64,000 nt of DNA from Metamycoplasma canadense (GTDB lineage Bacteria; Bacillota_I; Bacilli_A; Mycoplasmatales; Metamycoplasmataceae), in contig NZ_AP014631.1 of assembly GCF_000828855.1 (NCBI RefSeq), positions 124,001 to 188,000 of the forward strand, written 5' to 3'. The notes under the pieces were generated by a model, which was not told the origin of the DNA, did no database searches, and was given only the letters and a program-made list of their open reading frames with translations. Shown piece by piece: positions 23,661 through 33,753 of the stretch. Position 1 is the first letter of the stretch. Every line of letters begins with the position of its first letter. A program made the position numbers and the translations under genes.

Positions 23661-23712
23661 TCATTTTTTGCCAAATTGAAAAAAAAAAAAAAGAAGAAAA
23701 TTATTTTATAAA
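23661..23712 (+). promoter_or_regulatory. Poly-A promoter cassette before the M28 peptidase lipoprotein
   Basis: CATTTTTTGCCAAATTG (23662-23678) followed by 14 A (23679-23692), then GAAG and an A+T box (TATTTT or TATAAA, 23702-23712). TTGAAA at the head of the A-run could act as a -35 and the A-run then sets the spacing to the -10. The same 17-bp core with 16 A precedes the repeat lipoprotein at 43326. This layout matches length-variable poly-A promoters that switch lipoproteins in other mycoplasmas. Confidence 0.65.
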
Positions 23713-23761
23713 CATTGAATAAAAATAGTTTTTTATTTATTAAAAATTTTGAAAGGCAAAA

Positions 23762-25618
23762 ATGAAAAAACTAAACAAATTTCTATTATCTTTTGGTTCA
23801 GTAGCTTCTTTAGTTGCTTTACCAACAATTTTAGCTTCTTGTGCTGATGAAAAAGAAAAATCTAAAGTAGATGAAGAATTACAAAAAATTAAACAAGAAT
23901 ATGAACAAAAACTAAGTGAATTAAAAACTTTAAAAACAACGTTAGAAGAAAAAATCAAAAAAAGTGATGAAACTAATACTGAATTGTCAGAACAAATAAA
24001 AAAAACAAATGAAAAAATTGAAGATTTACAAAAAATGCTTGTACTTAATAAACTTAATGAATCTGAAAAAGTAATGTATAAACTATTTTCAGATTTATTA
24101 AATACAACACACGGTAGAAAAGCTGGAAATTTAAATAATTTTAAAAAAGAATTACTTGACGCAACAACAAAAGAAATTAAATTAGAAAACGGAAAAAGAT
24201 TAACTACAGAGATAGTTGAAAAAAACTTATTATATAAATTTGGAGATGATACAAATAAACCCAAAGAAAATATTTCAAACTATGGTAGCTATTATGCATA
24301 TGAATATTTAAAGAAACAAATTAAAGATATGGGATATCAAGAATTAGATAATGGGCAAATAACATATCCAGAATACAATAAAAAACAAATAAGCCTTAAA
24401 AAACATTATTTAAGTATTTATGATGCGCAAAAGGATAAAGCCGTTATAGATAATATGAACGAAAATATTAAAAAAGATGGCTTTTTTACTAATGGCTTCT
24501 TATTTGATTTTAAAGAGAATAATTTAAAAAATAACGTTGGTAACAATATTGTTGTCACAATTAATCCTACCGGTAAAGCTAAGGATAAAAATCCAAAAGA
24601 TTTCTACATTGTTTCACATTTTGATTCAACAAATAATGTGGGCCCAAAAGGTGTTTCGTGAGGGGCTACCGATAATGCAACAGGAGTTACTGTTAACTTA
24701 AGATTATTAAAACATTTTGCTGATGTTGAAAATAGAAAAAAATTAGCTGTTAGATTACATTTAATTTTTGTTGATGCTGAAGAATTAGGAAAATTAGGTT
24801 CTTATGCTTTTGTAAATCAATTTTTAACTGGCGAAAACAATGAATTATTAAAAAATTCTTTAGGTATGATTAATATGGATACTGTTGCTGGTGGTGATTA
24901 TATGTATATTCACTCTCCAAAAACAAGTCCTGATCACGAAGCAGTACTACCCGATTCTAATCTTTCTAAAGAATTACGTGATCTTATAAATAAAGTTTCT
25001 AAAGATAGAGCAACTAAATTAAAAGATAATGAACAAGAATTGCAAATTCACCCTCAATATTCAGGTGCATATAAAGAAGGTGAAACAGGGGATTGATCAG
25101 ATCATGCTCCATTTTACCAAATTGCAAAATTACCAGTTGCTTATGTAGAATCAACAAATTTTTCTATTCTTTCTAAATACGAAGTATATGATGGATATGC
25201 TCAAACAATGAATCCTAAAGCGTGAGTTTTAAAAGACGGTACAACGATTCCTTCATTAAAGAAAAGAGTTCTAGAAGATAAAAAAACTGTTGTTTATGAC
25301 TGACCTGATGGACTTAAAAAAGAAGACTTTGCAATTTTAGGTGATATTTGACATTCAGATTTAGATACATTAGAATGAGTTAACAAAAATATTGGTTCAA
25401 AAATTTACAAACAACTTGATACAGTTTTTGAAACCCTTAAAGAATTATTAACTAATAATTTAGGTAAAGTAGAAAATGAAAAAATATCTTACCCAGAATT
25501 AAATAAACAACCTGCTATCGAGGAAAGTGAAACAAACGGTTCAGAAGAAAATTCAGATGGACACACAGGAGACGGTGAAGAAGAAAGTTCAGGCAGTAGT
25601 GAAGAAGAGACAGTTTAA
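23762..25618 (+). CDS. M28-family metallopeptidase lipoprotein
   Basis: A 618-residue predicted surface lipoprotein (lipobox TILASC, Cys27). Residues 30-105 are a charged coiled coil, probably a stalk. The rest is an M28 zinc aminopeptidase-like domain with all ligand positions visible: His286 and Asp288 in SHFDS, Asp304 in ATDN, Glu340-Glu341 in DAEELG, Asp373 in NMDTVAGG and His448 in WSDHAPF. The last 35 residues are an acidic Ser/Glu/Gly tail. It probably trims extracellular peptides for import, or acts on host proteins. Ribosome-binding site AAAGG. The signal peptide is almost the same as in the repeat lipoprotein at 41908-43326, and the two share a poly-A promoter core. Confidence 0.85.
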
Positions 25619-25652
25619 TAATTAAAATAAATAATTTATAAAAAGTAATAAC

Positions 25653-25695
25653 AAAACTAGATTAATCTAAAATTAGGTTTTAATCTAGTTTTTTA
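25653..25695 (+). terminator. Intrinsic terminator after the M28 lipoprotein
   Basis: AAAACTAGATTA pairs with TAATCTAGTTTT across a 16-base centre; a T-run follows. It lies 35 bases after the stop codon. Confidence 0.85.
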
Positions 25696-25791
25696 TTTAA
25701 CTTTTAAATTAAAAATTAATATAGACATATATTTCATCTTCTAAACAACATTATTTTTTATATATGTGTAAAAATAATGTATTATATTCAT

Positions 25792-26460
25792 ATGTTTAAA
25801 TGGGAATACATATGAATAAATTTTATTCTTGTTTTGTTAGGTTACTTTATTGGTTCAATTAATATAAGTATTATTCTTTCAAAAAAGAAAAATAAAGATA
25901 TTCGTAAATTTGGTTCAAATAACGCAGGTGCTACTAATGCTTTAAGAGTATTTGGCTTTAAATTTGCTTTGTTAGTTTTTAGTTTTGATTTACTAAAAAC
26001 ATTTATTCCAACAATGATAGCTTTCGGGATAAAAAAAATAATAAATAACGAATATATAATTCCTTTATTTGCTGGTGCTGGAGCATTTATAGGCCATATC
26101 ATTCCTTGCTTTTTTAAATTTAAGGGAGGTAAGGGTGTCGCTTGCTTTGTTGGTATGATTCTTGCATTTGATTTAATTACATTTTTATTATTTATACTTT
26201 TTTATATCATTCTTCTTTACATTATTAAATATGTTTCTTTAACTTCAGTTATTTCAACAATAATTTTTGCTTTTTTTTCTTTTATTCCTTATTATTATTC
26301 GACTTGATTTTTATCATTTATAAATTATGATATTCCAAAATGATCGCACAGTTATATTTTAGTTTTTTTATCAGTTTTAATACTATTAAAACATATACCA
26401 AACTATATACGATTAGCAAATAAAGAAGAGAAAAAAATCAGTTTTAAAATAAAAAATTAG
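25792..26460 (+). CDS. plsY: Acyl-phosphate glycerol-3-phosphate acyltransferase PlsY
   Basis: A 222-residue integral membrane enzyme that transfers an acyl group from acyl-phosphate to glycerol-3-phosphate, the first step of phospholipid synthesis. Conserved blocks are visible: GSINISIILSKKKNKDIRKF, then GSNNAGATNALRVFG, and FKGGKGVA. At least five hydrophobic segments are present. Start ATG at 25792 was chosen because it gives an uninterrupted frame (with Trp TGA at codon 8) and a full first helix. The TAG stop lies inside the left arm of the CIRCE operator. Confidence 0.93.
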
Positions 26461-26483
26461 CAATTAAGATTTTAAAGTGCTAA
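26457..26483 (+). promoter_or_regulatory. CIRCE operator (HrcA binding site)
   Basis: TTAGCAATT, nine bases, AAGTGCTAA: the CIRCE arrangement TTAGCACTC-N9-GAGTGCTAA with two changes in the left arm and one in the right. It lies about 53 bases before hrcA and overlaps the plsY stop codon. It implies heat-inducible, HrcA-repressed expression of hrcA-grpE. Confidence 0.85.
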
Positions 26484-26499
26484 TTTAGTGCTAAAATTA

Positions 26500-26505
26500 T
26501 ATAAT
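26500..26505 (+). promoter_or_regulatory. -10 box of hrcA-grpE
   Basis: TATAAT 16 bases after the CIRCE operator and 30 bases before the hrcA start. No good -35 is visible; CIRCE occupies that place, so bound HrcA would block polymerase. Confidence 0.7.
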
Positions 26506-26535
26506 ATTAAATATTAAGGAGACTTTTTTAATATT

Positions 26536-27528
26536 ATGGAATTAAAGAATCGTCATTTAGAAATTTTTAAACTAATTGTCGAAATGTTTTTTGAAACTGG
26601 TGAGCCAGTCGGATCTAAAAAATTAGTTGAGTTAAAAAAAATTTCTCTTTCTTCAGCAACAATAAGAAATATTATGGCTGATTTAGAAAAAGTTGGATAT
26701 TTAGAGAAACCACATATATCTGGGGGTAGAATTCCTTCAACTAAAGGATTAGAATATTACACTAAACATATTGCTTATGATCCTAAAAAGTTTTTTAATA
26801 AAAATTTAAATGATATTTTAGCTAAAAAGCGTTTAAATGTTAATACAACTTTAGATGAAGCAGCTGATTTAATAAGCAAAATGGCACATTTTACTGTTGT
26901 TGCTACTTCAAATAATAAAGATGAAAAACTTAAAAGTATTCAGCTAACACCTTTAGATGCTAATTCAGCAGTTATTGTTATTGTTACGAGTACGGGAAAT
27001 GTGCAAAATAAATTATTTGATTTTGAAGATGGCATTGTTTTAAATGACTTAAGAATAGCTGTTAGATTATTTAAAGAAAGGCTAATTGATACACCATTAA
27101 TTCACTTAGCTTCTAGAGTACAGGCTTTAGTTCCATTATTTAAAGAAAAAATTGGAAATTATGAAAGAATAATTGAAAAATTCATTAAAACTATTTTTGT
27201 TTTTGAAGAAAAAATTCAAAATAAAACATATAACAAAGATGCTATGATCTTATCTAAGAATATTTCAAGAGAAGAATTAGTTGTTTTACTAGAGTTAATC
27301 GAAAAACATTCGGTTTGATCAACAATTGAAAATAATTTAGATGAAGACAGTAAAATTAGACTTGATTTTTCACGAGAAAATTTAAATATAATTAGTAAAA
27401 AAATAGATTTTGAGAATGATCAAAATATTAAAGAAATATCAATAATGGGCCCAAAAAATATTGATATTGAAGAAACACTTGAAGCATTAAATGTTTTATC
27501 AAAATTAGTTGCTAAAGGAGGAAAATAA
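26536..27528 (+). CDS. hrcA: Heat-inducible transcription repressor HrcA
   Basis: A 330-residue repressor that binds CIRCE elements and is titrated during heat shock. The N-terminal winged helix is recognisable: RHLEIFKLIVEMF, GEPVGSKKLVEL, SSATIRNIMADLEKVGYLEKPH and SGGRIPSTKGLEYY. The C-terminal half holds the GAF-like and dimerisation regions. Its own CIRCE lies just upstream, so it is auto-regulated. Ribosome-binding site AAGGAGA is 12 bases before the ATG. grpE follows directly, with a GGAGG inside the last hrcA codons. Confidence 0.96.
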
Positions 27529-28350
27529 ATGAATTGAAATTTTAAAAAATTAGATAAAGTTACTTTCGAATTAGTTGAACAGGAAAATAAAAATATTAAT
27601 AAAAATAAATATACATATATTTGAGAATATGATGAAATTGATCCTTTAATTTTGGAAATAATAAAAAAAGGCAAGGATTTTGATAATGATCAAAAAACTA
27701 TAAAAATAAAGAAAAAAACCTATTATTTAAAATTAATTTCAAATAAAAAACTTGATTTTAAAACTAAAGAATTAATTGATAAAAATATTTATTTACAAAC
27801 CTTAATTTCGGATTTTAAAACAAAAGATATTGAAAATCAAAATCAATTAAATAAATTAAATAACGAAATTGAAATACTTAAAATTAAGGCTATTAATGAT
27901 GCTAATAAATTTAAAGATGAAATTTTAAATATTCAAAAAAAAGCACAAGAATTAATAAACGAACATAAAAGTAAAACAAATGATCATCAAAATGAACAAA
28001 TAAAAGAGGCTAAACTTTACGCTCTTCAATCATTTATGGAAGATTTGATTCAGCCACTTAATAATTTCGAAATTGCAATAACTGCTGCTTCTAAAATTGA
28101 TAATGATGTTTTAAAAAACTTTATTATTGGTTTTAATATGTTATACAAACAAATTGAAAATGTTCTAAAGGATTTTGGTCTATTTAAAATAGAACCAAAA
28201 GTAGGTGATATATTTGATTCAAATCTACATCAAGTATATGAAATAGTAAATTCAGATCTTGATAAGGATACAATTTTAGAAGTAAAAAATATAGGTTATA
28301 GACTCCACGATCGAACTATTAAACCAGCATTAGTTATTGTTGCTAAATAA
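27529..28350 (+). CDS. grpE: Co-chaperone GrpE
   Basis: A 273-residue nucleotide exchange factor for DnaK. The first 90 residues are an extension not seen in bacterial GrpE and include two TGA-encoded Trp. The central long coiled coil runs from about residue 95 to 155. The C-terminal beta domain has the family block VGDIFDSNLHQVYEIV, with the terminal GYRLHDRTIKPALVIVAK. It starts one base after the hrcA stop, with GGAGG as ribosome-binding site, and is controlled by the same CIRCE operator. dnaK and dnaJ are not in this window. Confidence 0.93.
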
Positions 28351-28424
28351 TTCTTATTGTTTTCTTAAATAATAACCTAAATTTTGTTTAAACAATACAA
28401 TTTTAAAAAAGAAAAGAGGATATA

Positions 28425-30944
28425 ATGAAATTACCATTTATACCAGTTAAAAAGCAAGTTCTTTTACCTTATCAAGTTGAAGAAATTAGAGTTGGAAAAC
28501 CTAATTCTGTTATTGCAATGAATGTAGCCTTAGAAAGCAAAAAAAATAAAAATAAGATAGTTATTGCTTTTTTAAAGGATGAATATATTTCAGTAACTAA
28601 TATTACTAGCAAAGATATGATAGAAGAATATGCTGTTTTAGCAACGATTAAATCTGTGAAAGAAAAAGATGGAATTTACAATCTAACATTAAATTGCGAA
28701 GGAAGAGTAAAAATTGATAGCATTTTTCTTAAAAAAGAAGAAATGGGAGATGAAGATGAACTAGTTTTAAATACTTCATTTGAGAAAGTAATAAATGAAG
28801 AAGATTTAATAACTTTTGAAAAAATCGAGGAATCATTAAAATATTTAGATTATGCTGCAACTAAAATAAGTAAATCTTATAATGAATTGGGTAATTTTTC
28901 AGGAGTATATGATTATAAAAAAATTATTGATGAATTTATTTTAGATTTTAAAAATGAATTATTTAGTTCTAAAGCTAACGAATATAAAGAAAAACATTTA
29001 GACGCCGCTGCTTGATTAGCTATTAAGCCAATTAAAAGTGTATTTAAAAGAAATGAATTAATTTCTTTTTTTAGTAGCATAACTAGTGATGATTTAATTA
29101 AAAAAATTGCTCAATTTTTCTTAACTAAAACTCAAGAAAAGATAATTGAAACTGAACTTGACAAAAAAATGACTGAAGAAATGGAAAATTCTCAAAGAGA
29201 TTTTCTACTTCGTGAAAAAATGAAACATTTAAGAGAAATGTTAAATGACGAATCAATTAATAGTGCAGAAAAAATAGAAAAAGATAATGAAGAAAGCAAA
29301 AGATATCCTAAATATGTTTTAGAAGCCTTAAAGGCAGAACAGGCTCGTTTAGCAACAATGATGGCTTCAAGTCCGGAAGCAAATATTTCAAAAACATTTA
29401 TTGATTTAATTTTATCATTACCTTGAAGAAAAGTAAGTAAGGAATTAATCGATATTAATCATGTTAGAGAAGTTTTGGATAAACATCATTTTGGGTTAAA
29501 TAAAGCTAAAGAAAGAATTTTAGAATTTATTTCTGTTTTAACACATACAAAAAGTAAAAATAAAGATGATGAATATTTAACTATTAAAAATGATGAAGAA
29601 CATTTTATTGATACAAAATTATTTGTTCATAAAACCGGAGATACATTTAATAATCCAGTTAACAATATTCCAATTTTAACTTTAATTGGTCCTCCAGGAA
29701 CAGGGAAAACGACTCTTGCTAAATCAATTGCAGAAGCTTTAAAACGTAAATTTATTAAAGTTTCATTAGGTGGAGTTAAGGATGAAAGTGAAATAAGGGG
29801 TCATAGAAAAACATACGTTGGTGCTATGCCAGGAAAAATTATTTCAGCTATCAAAAAGGCAGGAGTTTCAAACCCAGTTATTTTATTAGATGAAATTGAT
29901 AAAATGTCATCTGATTTTCGTGGAGATCCAACTAGTGCAATGCTAGAGGTTTTAGATCCCGAACAAAACGCTAATTTTCAAGATCATTATTTAGATTTAG
30001 AATATGACTTATCAAAAGTTTTATTTATTGCAACAGCTAATTATTATGAAAATATTCCAGCTGCATTAATTGATCGTGTTGAACTCTTAGAATTATCAAC
30101 ATATACAGTTGCTGAAAAATTACAAATTGCAAAAGAACATTTAATGCCTAAGGTTTTAAGTCAAAATGCTTTATTACCTTCACAAATTCAAATATCAGAT
30201 GAAATACTAGAATTTGTAATTAGATCATATACACGTGAAAGTGGTGTTCGTGAACTAAAAAGAATTTTAGATAATATCGCAAGAAAAATTGTTGTTCAAA
30301 TTCTTGACAAAAAAATAGAAAATGACTTTGTTGTTACAAGAGAAATTGTTATTGATTTTTTAGGTCCAATCAAATTCGAAGATGATGAAAATGAAAATAA
30401 AGATCAAATAGGTGTTGTGAATGGACTTGCTTATACAAGTTTTGGAGGCTCAACATTAGCAATAGAAGTAACAACTTTTAAGGGTAAAGAAGGGTTAAAA
30501 TTAACTGGGCATTTAAAAGATGTTATGAAGGAATCGGCTCAAATTGCCTTAGCTTATGTAAGATCAAATGCTGAAAAATTTGGTATTGATTTTGATTTTG
30601 AAAATAAATCAATTCATATTCACGTTCCAGCGGGCGCAATACCAAAAGATGGTCCTTCGGCTGGGGTTACATTTACAACTTCAATAATTAGTGCACTATC
30701 TAAAAAACCTGTACCAGCTAATATAGGAATGACTGGTGAAATAACCTTAAGAGGAAAGGTTTTACCAATTGGAGGGCTTAAAGAAAAATCTCTTGCTGCC
30801 TGTCAATTTGGTATTAAAAAGATTTTTATTCCATATGATAATGAAAAGAATTTAATAGATGTCCCAGAAGAAGTTAAAAAACAAGTTACATTTATACCTG
30901 TTAAATATTACGAAGAAATTTTTGAATATATTTTTAAAAAATAA
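28425..30944 (+). CDS. lon: ATP-dependent protease Lon
   Basis: An 839-residue cytosolic AAA+ protease for damaged and regulatory proteins. Order: N-terminal LAN domain ([16 protein letters not shown]), coiled middle, AAA domain with Walker A GPPGTGKT at 422-429 and Walker B LLDEIDK, then the protease domain with Ser745 in PKDGPSAGV and Lys788 in LKEKSLAA. The dyad spacing of 43 is normal. A hydrophilic insertion of about 40 residues (near 375-412) precedes Walker A. Ribosome-binding site AGAGGAT. No CIRCE is visible before this gene, so it is not obviously part of the HrcA regulon. An IS30 element follows, inside its terminator. Confidence 0.96.
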
Positions 30945-31016
30945 TTATTTTTTTAAATAAAGTAATATCAAAATACATAATTTATTAGTTAATTTTTAAA
31001 ATTAAAAATATAAAAA

Positions 31017-31042
31017 ATCAAGCTTTTTTAAGATAGCTTGAT
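31017..31042. repeat. Target duplication, left copy (lon/gap terminator hairpin)
   Basis: Twenty-six bases identical to 32395-32420. The repeated unit is itself an inverted repeat (ATCAAGCT / AGCTTGAT with a 10-base loop), preceded by an A-run, as expected of the lon terminator. Confidence 0.9.
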
Positions 31043-31052
31043 GCTACATTGT

Positions 31053-31107
31053 AAGTTCAAGTGCAACACAAATAAAGTAAAATTTAGTTGTGTGCAGCTT
31101 GAACTTT
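31053..31107 (+). terminator. Terminator-like hairpin in the left end of the IS
   Basis: AAGTTCAAGTGCAACACAA pairs, with small shifts, with TTGTGTGCAGCTTGAACTT, and a T-run follows. It overlaps the left inverted repeat and precedes the transposase gene. It would stop transcripts entering from the lon side. The same hairpin is in copy 2. Confidence 0.7.
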
Positions 31108-31168
31108 TTTAATTATTATTTTTTATTTTTAAAAAAGAAAAAAGCTCCATAACGGTCAGGAACTTCAT

Positions 31169-32179
31169 ATGAATTATACTACTAAAAAATATACGCACAT
31201 AACAAAAAGTGATAGAGAAGCAATTTCAAATTATTTAGAGATAAATTTGTCTTTAAGAAAGATTGCAGAAATATTACAAAAGAGCCCTTCAACAATAAGT
31301 AGAGAAATTAAACGAAATTTAGATAAATATGGTAATTATTCGCCATATTATGCAAATATTAAAGCTCAACGGCGTCATTATCATAAATACTATTTTAAAT
31401 TTTTGAATAGTAAATACAGTAAATTTTGTGAAATATTTCAAAAAAAATTTGATAAAAAATTTTATGGAGTAAAACTAACTCATAAATATATAAAAGATAA
31501 TTTTAAAATTAAAATTCCTTGTTTAAAAACTATATTCAATTGAATAAAAAGCAATAAATGAAATATTAAAAGATCTAATTTATTACGTTCATACTATAAA
31601 AAAGGTGGTAAAAGAACAGGAAGTGTTATAAAAAGACTTGTTAAATCAGCAGATTTTGTTTTCCCTATTTGAACAAGACCCAAGTCAATTGACCGCCGTG
31701 AAGAATTCGGACATTGAGAAGCTGATCTAATTATTGGTAAAAGAGCTACGGGTTATAACAATATTTTAACTTTTACTGAAAGAAAAACAAGAGTTGGTTT
31801 TGCTATTTTAATACAAAGCAAAAATTCAATGAAAGTAAATGCTACAATAAAAAAACTTATTGAAGATAATGAATTGATTGTAAAATCAATAACTGTTGAT
31901 AATGGTATTGAGTTTGAAAAAATAGGAATATTGGGAAAATGACTTAATACAAAAATATATAAAGCCGAGCCATATGCATCATTTCAACGAGGGTCTAATG
32001 AGCATTGAAATGGTCTTATTAGAAGAGAATATAAAAAAGGATTTGATTTTAATCAAATAACACAAGAAATGTTAGATGAAATTACTAAAAAAATAAATAA
32101 TATGCCTCGTGAAATTTTAAATTGAAAATCAGCAAACGAATTATTTATAAATGCTAACTATTATGGTCTTGTTTGATAA
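31169..32179 (+). CDS. IS30-family transposase, copy 1
   Basis: A 336-residue DDE transposase. The N-terminal helix-turn-helix reads LSLRKIAEILQKSPSTISRE, typical of IS30. The catalytic triad is Asp in HWEADLIIG, Asp in TVDNGIEF and Glu in RGSNEHWNG, followed by the family GLIRREYKKG. Eleven in-frame TGA codons read as Trp, so the element is adapted to the mycoplasma code, and the frame is intact. Compared with copy 2 it has an extra Thr near residue 5 and a few substitutions. The leader before ATG is richer in G+C than its surroundings. Confidence 0.94.
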
Positions 32180-32198
32180 TTAAAGTTACAAAATTCTA

Positions 32199-32302
32199 AC
32201 CTCTTTTGCAAAGAGGTATTTTAGTTTTGTTATATGTTAAATTTCTACTCCCGAACCCTCTTATCAAGAGGACTTCTAACCCCAAACCCCTTTCAAAAGG
32301 AG
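32199..32302. repeat. Three successive small hairpins in the IS 3' region
   Basis: Downstream of the transposase lie ACCTCTTTTGCAAAGAGGT (32199-32217), CCTCTTATCAAGAGG (32257-32271) and CCCCTTTCAAAAGGAG (32287-32302). All are C-rich on the left and G-rich on the right. Copy 2 has the same three (49274-49377), the last one perfectly paired. Confidence 0.75.
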
Positions 32303-32350
32303 CTTTCAAAATAAAATATAAATAATTTTAGAAAAAAATAATAAAATAAA

Positions 32351-32380
32351 AAAAAGCCAAGCAACTAGTGTTGCACTTGG
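32351..32380 (-). terminator. Terminator-like hairpin in the right end of the IS
   Basis: On the minus strand CCAAGTGCAAC pairs with GTTGCTTGG (2-base bulge) and is followed by a run of T. It would stop transcripts entering the IS from the gap side. Confidence 0.65.
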
Positions 32381-32394
32381 ATTTACTTTTTAGG

Positions 32395-32420
32395 ATCAAG
32401 CTTTTTTAAGATAGCTTGAT
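32395..32420. repeat. Target duplication, right copy
   Basis: Second copy of the 26-bp hairpin at 31017-31042. It lies 18 bases after the gap stop on the minus strand and still carries the T-rich side, so gap keeps a terminator. Confidence 0.9.
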
Positions 32421-32438
32421 TTTAATTTTAAAAATAAA

Positions 32439-33440
<1,002 letters not shown>

Positions 33441-33753
33441 ATTTTCTCCTTGTTGTTATAAAAATTAAAAAATAAACTAAACTAAAAAATAATATTTTAA
33501 TATATTTTAATATTATAGCCTTAATTTAGAAAACTTTAAGTTTTAAATTTTATTTTAGAATTTTATTACATATTATTGTTTATATTTTTTATAAAAATTT
33601 ATCTTTTTTTTAAAAAAAATCCCTTATAATATGTTGGTTAATTAAAAAAAATAAAAATCATAAATTTTATTTTTTCTTGTATTCGAAAATTTAAATAAAA
33701 CAATTATTATAAAAATAAAAAATATAAATAAATTATAAGGATGTTTATAAGTT
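33441..33753. other. Divergent promoter region between gap and the GA-repeat protein
   Basis: About 310 bases, very A+T-rich. A minus-strand TATAAT (33512-33517) is a likely gap -10. A plus-strand TATAAT lies at 33625-33630, 124 bases before the large surface-protein gene, which would give a long leader. No gene or RNA is visible. Confidence 0.5.

Larger units (their letters stand above)
31043..32394 (+). mobile_element. IS30-family insertion sequence, copy 1
   Basis: A 1352-bp element. Boundaries come from comparison with copy 2 at 48120-49468: sequence identity starts at GCTACATTG and ends at TTTTTAGG. Ends form imperfect terminal inverted repeats sharing CTA, GTAA and CAAGTGCAACAC. One transposase gene. 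The copies are over 99% identical by eye, differing in one codon insertion, a few substitutions and one A-run length. It is flanked by a 26-bp duplication that is a full hairpin. This targeting behaviour is known for IS1630 of M. fermentans, an IS30 relative. Confidence 0.93.

Noticed and set aside
23679-23692. Poly-A run as sequencing artefact only
   Set aside because: The same 17-bp core precedes a long A-run at a second locus, so the run is a real feature, though its exact length may be uncertain.
23740-24264. Minus-strand frame opposite the M28 lipoprotein
   Set aside because: Shadow of the coding strand; low-complexity Phe/Ser-rich product with no ribosome-binding site.
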